Assembly: GCF_046736345.1 (NCBI RefSeq)
Contig: NZ_CP157210.1
Coordinates: forward strand, 1,674,001-1,738,000
DNA length: 64,000 nt
Reading direction: 5' to 3'
From: Hyphococcus formosus
GTDB taxonomy: Bacteria > Pseudomonadota > Alphaproteobacteria > Caulobacterales > Parvularculaceae
Shown: piece by piece, positions 60,947 through 64,000 of the stretch
Position numbering within the stretch: position 1 is the first letter of the stretch
Layout: every line of letters starts with the position of its first letter
The notes under the pieces: model-generated
What the model saw: the letters and a program-made list of their open reading frames with translations, nothing else
Told to the model about the DNA's origin: nothing
Database searches by the model: none
Made by a program: the position numbers and the translations under genes

Positions 60947-61071
60947 GCCCGTTGTTTAACGCCCGGCGCAGCATTCGCAAACATGAATTGGCGATCTAAA
61001 TCAGATTCCGTTGGCCGGATGTCCGATTTTGGGCCTTTGCGCGATGAAGATTTGTCCATATATGCGGGCGT

Positions 61072-61887
61072 ATGAGCAATATTGAACATTTAAAAACCCG
61101 CCGCATCATCCGACTCGAAGGCGACGACCGCCGCAGTTTCCTTCAAGGACTGATCACGCAGGACATCGACCAGCTCACCCGCGAAAATGCCATTGCTTCG
61201 GCTCTTTTAACGCCGCAGGGCAAAATCCTCGCGGATTTCTTTGTTGCGGAGATCGACGACGCGTTTCTTATCGATTGCCATCACGAAATCTCAGAGGCGC
61301 TAATGAAGCGCTTATCGATGTACAAATTGCGGGCGAAGGTCACTCTCTCGCTTGACGACACTCTTTGCGTATTTGCCAGCGCCGGTCCCATCGAATCTGC
61401 GGCAAGCACCTTTAAAGACCCGCGAGACGAAAGCCTTGGCTGGCGCGCAATTGCAGAACCGGACTTAGACTCAGCATCAGAAGCTGAATATCATGCGCGC
61501 CGTATCACGCTTGGCGTACCGGAATTTGGCTATGATTATGATGCGGACGACAAGTTTTTGACCGATGTAAATGCGGATCATCTCAATATTGTGCATTACA
61601 AAAAAGGTTGCTTTATCGGTCAGGAAGTAACGAGCCGCATGAAGCGCAAAGGCGAAGTGCGCAAACGCACACTTGTGGCTCAATTCGTTCAAGATGCACC
61701 CGCAAAAGGGACGCCCGTGACCGCAGGGACATCGACACTTGGCGATGTCCTAAGCAGTTCAAACGGCCGCGCATTGGCGTTCATTCGTGCTGAACGCTGG
61801 GAGAAAGCGATGGCCGAGAATACTTCAATCGAGGCCGAAGGCACACCACTGCAATTGCGCTTTCCCGATTATCTAAAACAGGACTAA
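61072..61887 (+). CDS. ygfZ: YgfZ/GcvT-domain folate-binding protein
   Basis: A 271-residue protein with KKGCFIGQEVTSRMKRKGEV, the YgfZ signature with the conserved Cys. It takes part in iron-sulfur cluster maturation with folate. LEGDDRRSFLQGLITQDI is the family opening. Short for the family but with all motifs. ATG at 61072 without strong RBS. Confidence 0.92.
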   Translation: MSNIEHLKTRRIIRLEGDDRRSFLQGLITQDIDQLTRENAIASALLTPQGKILADFFVAEIDDAFLIDCHHEISEALMKRLSMYKLRAKVTLSLDDTLCVFASAGPIESAASTFKDPRDESLGWRAIAEPDLDSASEAEYHARRITLGVPEFGYDYDADDKFLTDVNADHLNIVHYKKGCFIGQEVTSRMKRKGEVRKRTLVAQFVQDAPAKGTPVTAGTSTLGDVLSSSNGRALAFIRAERWEKAMAENTSIEAEGTPLQLRFPDYLKQD

Positions 61888-61932
61888 CCTCCCCGTCAGG
61901 CCTGCATCAAACAGGCGATAAATGGGAGGCGT

Positions 61933-62340
61933 ATGATGACACCAACAGCGACGACCCTACTCGGCCTAGTAGCTTGGTCAGTATTTCTAGTGCTTTGTCT
62001 TGGTTTCCTTCGAAGCGCGCTTGTGATGACCGGCAAGCGTGCGGCTAATGCGTTTAATCCCTCAGGCGAGGACATGGAAGCGTTTGGCAAGCGCCTCACA
62101 CGAACGCACGCAAATTGCTACGAGAATTTACCCGTTTCTGCCGCGATTTTACTTTATGCCATCGCAACGAACCAGATGGGCGTTACTGACGGCCTCGCCT
62201 ATATTTTTCTTGGGGCGCGGATCGGTCAATCTCTCGTTCATTTGATATCGACAAGCCGAACCTTTGTATTGATCCGCTTCAGTTTTTTCGTAATACAAAT
62301 ATTGATATTACTCGTCTGGCTTTATTCGCTTTTCGTCTAA
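61933..62340 (+). CDS. MAPEG-family membrane protein
   Basis: A 135-residue protein with four predicted membrane segments. RLTRTHANCYENLPVSAAIL matches the MAPEG signature (RAQ/RTHANxxE). Family members include glutathione transferases and related enzymes; the activity of this one is unknown. GGGAGG precedes the ATG. Confidence 0.8.
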   Translation: MMTPTATTLLGLVAWSVFLVLCLGFLRSALVMTGKRAANAFNPSGEDMEAFGKRLTRTHANCYENLPVSAAILLYAIATNQMGVTDGLAYIFLGARIGQSLVHLISTSRTFVLIRFSFFVIQILILLVWLYSLFV

Positions 62341-62364
62341 CGCCACCCTATTCCAGAGGGCCCA

Positions 62365-62958
62365 ATGACCAAGAAAGATTATTGCCTTTGGGCCCCGTTG
62401 GATGACGCGATCTACCGTCAGTATCATGACGAAGAATGGGGCGTGCCGGAATATGATCATCGCGCCCTATTTGAGAAACTGATACTCGATGGATTTCAGG
62501 CAGGCCTTTCTTGGCGAACCATCCTTTATAAGCGCGACAATTTTCGCAAAGCATTTGATGGTTTCGACCCGGAAAAAATTGCGCGTTATAAACCAGCAAA
62601 GATCGACAAGTTATTGAGTGATGCGGGTATTATCCGCTCAAAGACAAAAATCAACGCCGCCATTGGAAATGCCAAAAGTTATCTCGACATTATGGAGAAA
62701 AACCCAGAAGGGTTTACTGGCTTTTTGTGGAAATTTGTTGATGGCGAACCGATCAACAACAAAGTCAAAAATTACCGCGACCATATGGTAAAATCGCCCG
62801 AAAGCGAGGCCATGTCGAAAGAGCTTAAAATGCATGGTTTCAAATTTTGTGGTCCCGTCATCGTTTACGCTTTTATGCAGGCCGTAGGCATGGTCAATGA
62901 CCACGAATATGCCTGTCCGCGTTGGAAGGAAGTCCAAAAGTTGAGTAAACCCCTATGA
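62365..62958 (+). CDS. tag: DNA-3-methyladenine glycosylase I
   Basis: A 197-residue Tag-type DNA repair glycosylase: YCLWAPLDDAIYRQYHDEEW, GVPEYDHRALFEKLILDGFQ, AGLSWRTILYKR and VGMVNDHEYACPR. It excises 3-methyladenine. Zinc-binding residues near both ends (Cys, His, Cys) are present. Overlaps the next gene by 4 nt. Confidence 0.95.
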   Translation: MTKKDYCLWAPLDDAIYRQYHDEEWGVPEYDHRALFEKLILDGFQAGLSWRTILYKRDNFRKAFDGFDPEKIARYKPAKIDKLLSDAGIIRSKTKINAAIGNAKSYLDIMEKNPEGFTGFLWKFVDGEPINNKVKNYRDHMVKSPESEAMSKELKMHGFKFCGPVIVYAFMQAVGMVNDHEYACPRWKEVQKLSKPL

Positions 62959-63467
62959 ACCTGAACGAAGCCAAATCGCCATATGTCGATAACGAAAAAC
63001 GCCTCGCAGACGTTATTGCGGCGATACAGACATTGGGTACCTATCGCTTTTATAAAATGGATTTTAAGGGGTGGGCGGATCGAATCTCTGGCGATGAAGC
63101 CATGAGTGACCATTGGGAAACCGTATTCAAGGAGCATCCCGAATTTTTTCGGTTGGATGCAACCCGAAAACAGGTTTCACTGGTGATCCGGCGTCAGCAC
63201 AACAAATTGTTCAATGTCGACAGCCATGAAGAGATCACAAAAAGCGAATTTTTATCGCTTACAGATGAGCAAAAATCGCGCATTTCACGAAGCCCCCTTT
63301 CTCCCGATGAAATCTCCACCCTCATCAACACGGCGGTTTTGCTGCACGCCCGCGCGATTGAGCACAAAAGGAATTTGCGATGGTGGATACCGATTTTGAC
63401 GGCGGGCATCGCCGGGCTTAGTGCCACAATTGGCGCATTTATCGGTTCTATGTCGGGTAACAGCTAA
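62955..63467 (+). CDS. Hypothetical tail-anchored membrane protein
   Basis: A 170-residue protein with a soluble N-terminal part rich in charged residues (about 1-140) and one C-terminal membrane segment (about 145-165, WIPILTAGIAGLSATIGAFI). Starts in an ATGA overlap with tag. I do not recognise the family. The topology suggests a tail-anchored cytoplasmic domain. Confidence 0.65.
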   Translation: MNLNEAKSPYVDNEKRLADVIAAIQTLGTYRFYKMDFKGWADRISGDEAMSDHWETVFKEHPEFFRLDATRKQVSLVIRRQHNKLFNVDSHEEITKSEFLSLTDEQKSRISRSPLSPDEISTLINTAVLLHARAIEHKRNLRWWIPILTAGIAGLSATIGAFIGSMSGNS

Positions 63468-63554
63468 GATGGCTGGACAAAGCCAGAGGTTGAAACACCT
63501 TACATCTGCGGGTCGATGCCGTTAGAATATAAAACAATCAATTAGGACACAACG

Positions 63555-64000
63555 ATGAAGAACTCTGACGTGCGCATCGCCGCAACCGGTCTTTACACCC
63601 CGCCCCACTCGATTTCGAATGACGAACTGGTCTCTGCATTCAACGCCTATGTGGATCAGTTCAATGAAGAGAACAGCGCGGCAATTGAAGCAGGCAAAAT
63701 TCCCGCACTGCAAAAATCCTCAGCAGAATTCATCGAAAAGGCTTCCGGCATCAAATCACGCCATGTCATGGATAAAGATGGCATTCTCGATATTTCGCGT
63801 ATGGCCCCCTATTTTGAGCCGCGCTCAAATGACCAATTGTCCGTACTCGCTGAAATGGCCGTTAACGCGGGCCGCGAAGCCATGCGAAATGCTGATTTGA
63901 CCGCAAAAGATATCGATGGCGTGATCTGCGCCGCGTCGAATCTGCAGCGGGCCTATCCGGCAATCGCGGTCGAGATACAAGCCGCACTGGGCATCGACGG
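63555..64000 (+). CDS. Beta-ketoacyl-ACP synthase III (FabH-like), partial
   Basis: The frame starts MKNSDVRIAATGLYTPPHSI with AGGAC upstream and runs off the window. FIEKASGIKSRHVMD and DGVICAASNLQRAYPAIAVE are the thiolase-fold N-terminal half of the FabH group; the inserted NAYVDQFNEENSAAIEAGKI region marks the longer bacterial subgroup. The catalytic Cys lies past the end. It starts a fatty acid or long-chain condensation reaction. Confidence 0.85.
   Translation, partial: MKNSDVRIAATGLYTPPHSISNDELVSAFNAYVDQFNEENSAAIEAGKIPALQKSSAEFIEKASGIKSRHVMDKDGILDISRMAPYFEPRSNDQLSVLAEMAVNAGREAMRNADLTAKDIDGVICAASNLQRAYPAIAVEIQAALGID

Noticed and set aside
1..64000. CRISPR array, rRNA operon or replication origin
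   Set aside because: No regularly spaced direct repeats, rRNA-like stretches or DnaA-box clusters were noticed on reading through; this was by eye and not exhaustive.

Overview
The window is a piece of an alphaproteobacterial chromosome, probably from a marine or aquatic lineage. The evidence is the gene order tig-clpP-clpX-lon with a nearby HU gene, a TIGR02301-type periplasmic protein, Sphingomonas/Caulobacter-like TonB receptors, and a DUF3489-DUF2924-recombinase integration module. Genus-level placement is not possible from sequence reading alone. No rRNA operon, CRISPR array or replication origin was seen.

Left third (1-29.2 kb). The end of a DEAD-box helicase overlaps infA, followed by cspA with a structured leader. 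A co-directional minus-strand block then runs from 15054 down to 1463: aldehyde dehydrogenase, SDR, isopropylmalate-dehydrogenase-like enzyme, M20 peptidase, TonB receptor, an ABC importer whose solute-binding protein is fused to a permease, and a Tat-exported P1 peptidase. It reads as uptake and hydrolysis of a peptide-like or amide substrate followed by oxidation. A divergent TetR/RND efflux locus (15.3-21.9 kb) has a clear 20-bp palindrome at its promoter. Glucokinase, a CPA1 antiporter, an esterase, a second TonB receptor and a MarR-like regulator follow.

Genomic island (29.4-47.4 kb). A 21-bp direct repeat at 29375-29395 and 47409-47429 brackets about 18.0 kb next to a minus-strand tRNA-Val(UAC). 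The right copy includes the 3' end of the tRNA and lies just past a serine recombinase gene. Left of the left repeat there is a diverged copy of the recombinase tail and its downstream flank, which looks like the scar of an earlier element at the same tRNA. Cargo: a ParB-methyltransferase with DUF5681 partner, an IS3-family element beside a gene fragment, an SLC13 transporter, small proteins, a secreted Cys-repeat protein, a CHCC zinc-finger protein, a ubiquitin-like operon (multi-Ubl protein, ThiF/E1-like enzyme, DUF6527 protein) divergent from an XRE/ImmA regulator pair, and a frameshifted membrane protein coupled to a DndC-like PAPS-reductase-family protein. The Ubl operon with its XRE/ImmA pair, and the membrane/DndC-like pair, are the most likely candidates for a poorly described defence-type system.

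Right third (47.4-64 kb). Core housekeeping genes: tRNA-Val, HU, a chorismate mutase, lon, clpX, clpP, tig, tRNA-Leu(UAG), NAD(P)H-hydrate repair enzyme, P-II protein plus a 2OG-Fe(II) oxygenase, SRAP, Nudix hydrolase, dihydroorotase, YgfZ, MAPEG protein, 3-methyladenine glycosylase, a small membrane protein, and the start of a FabH-type ketoacyl synthase running off the end.
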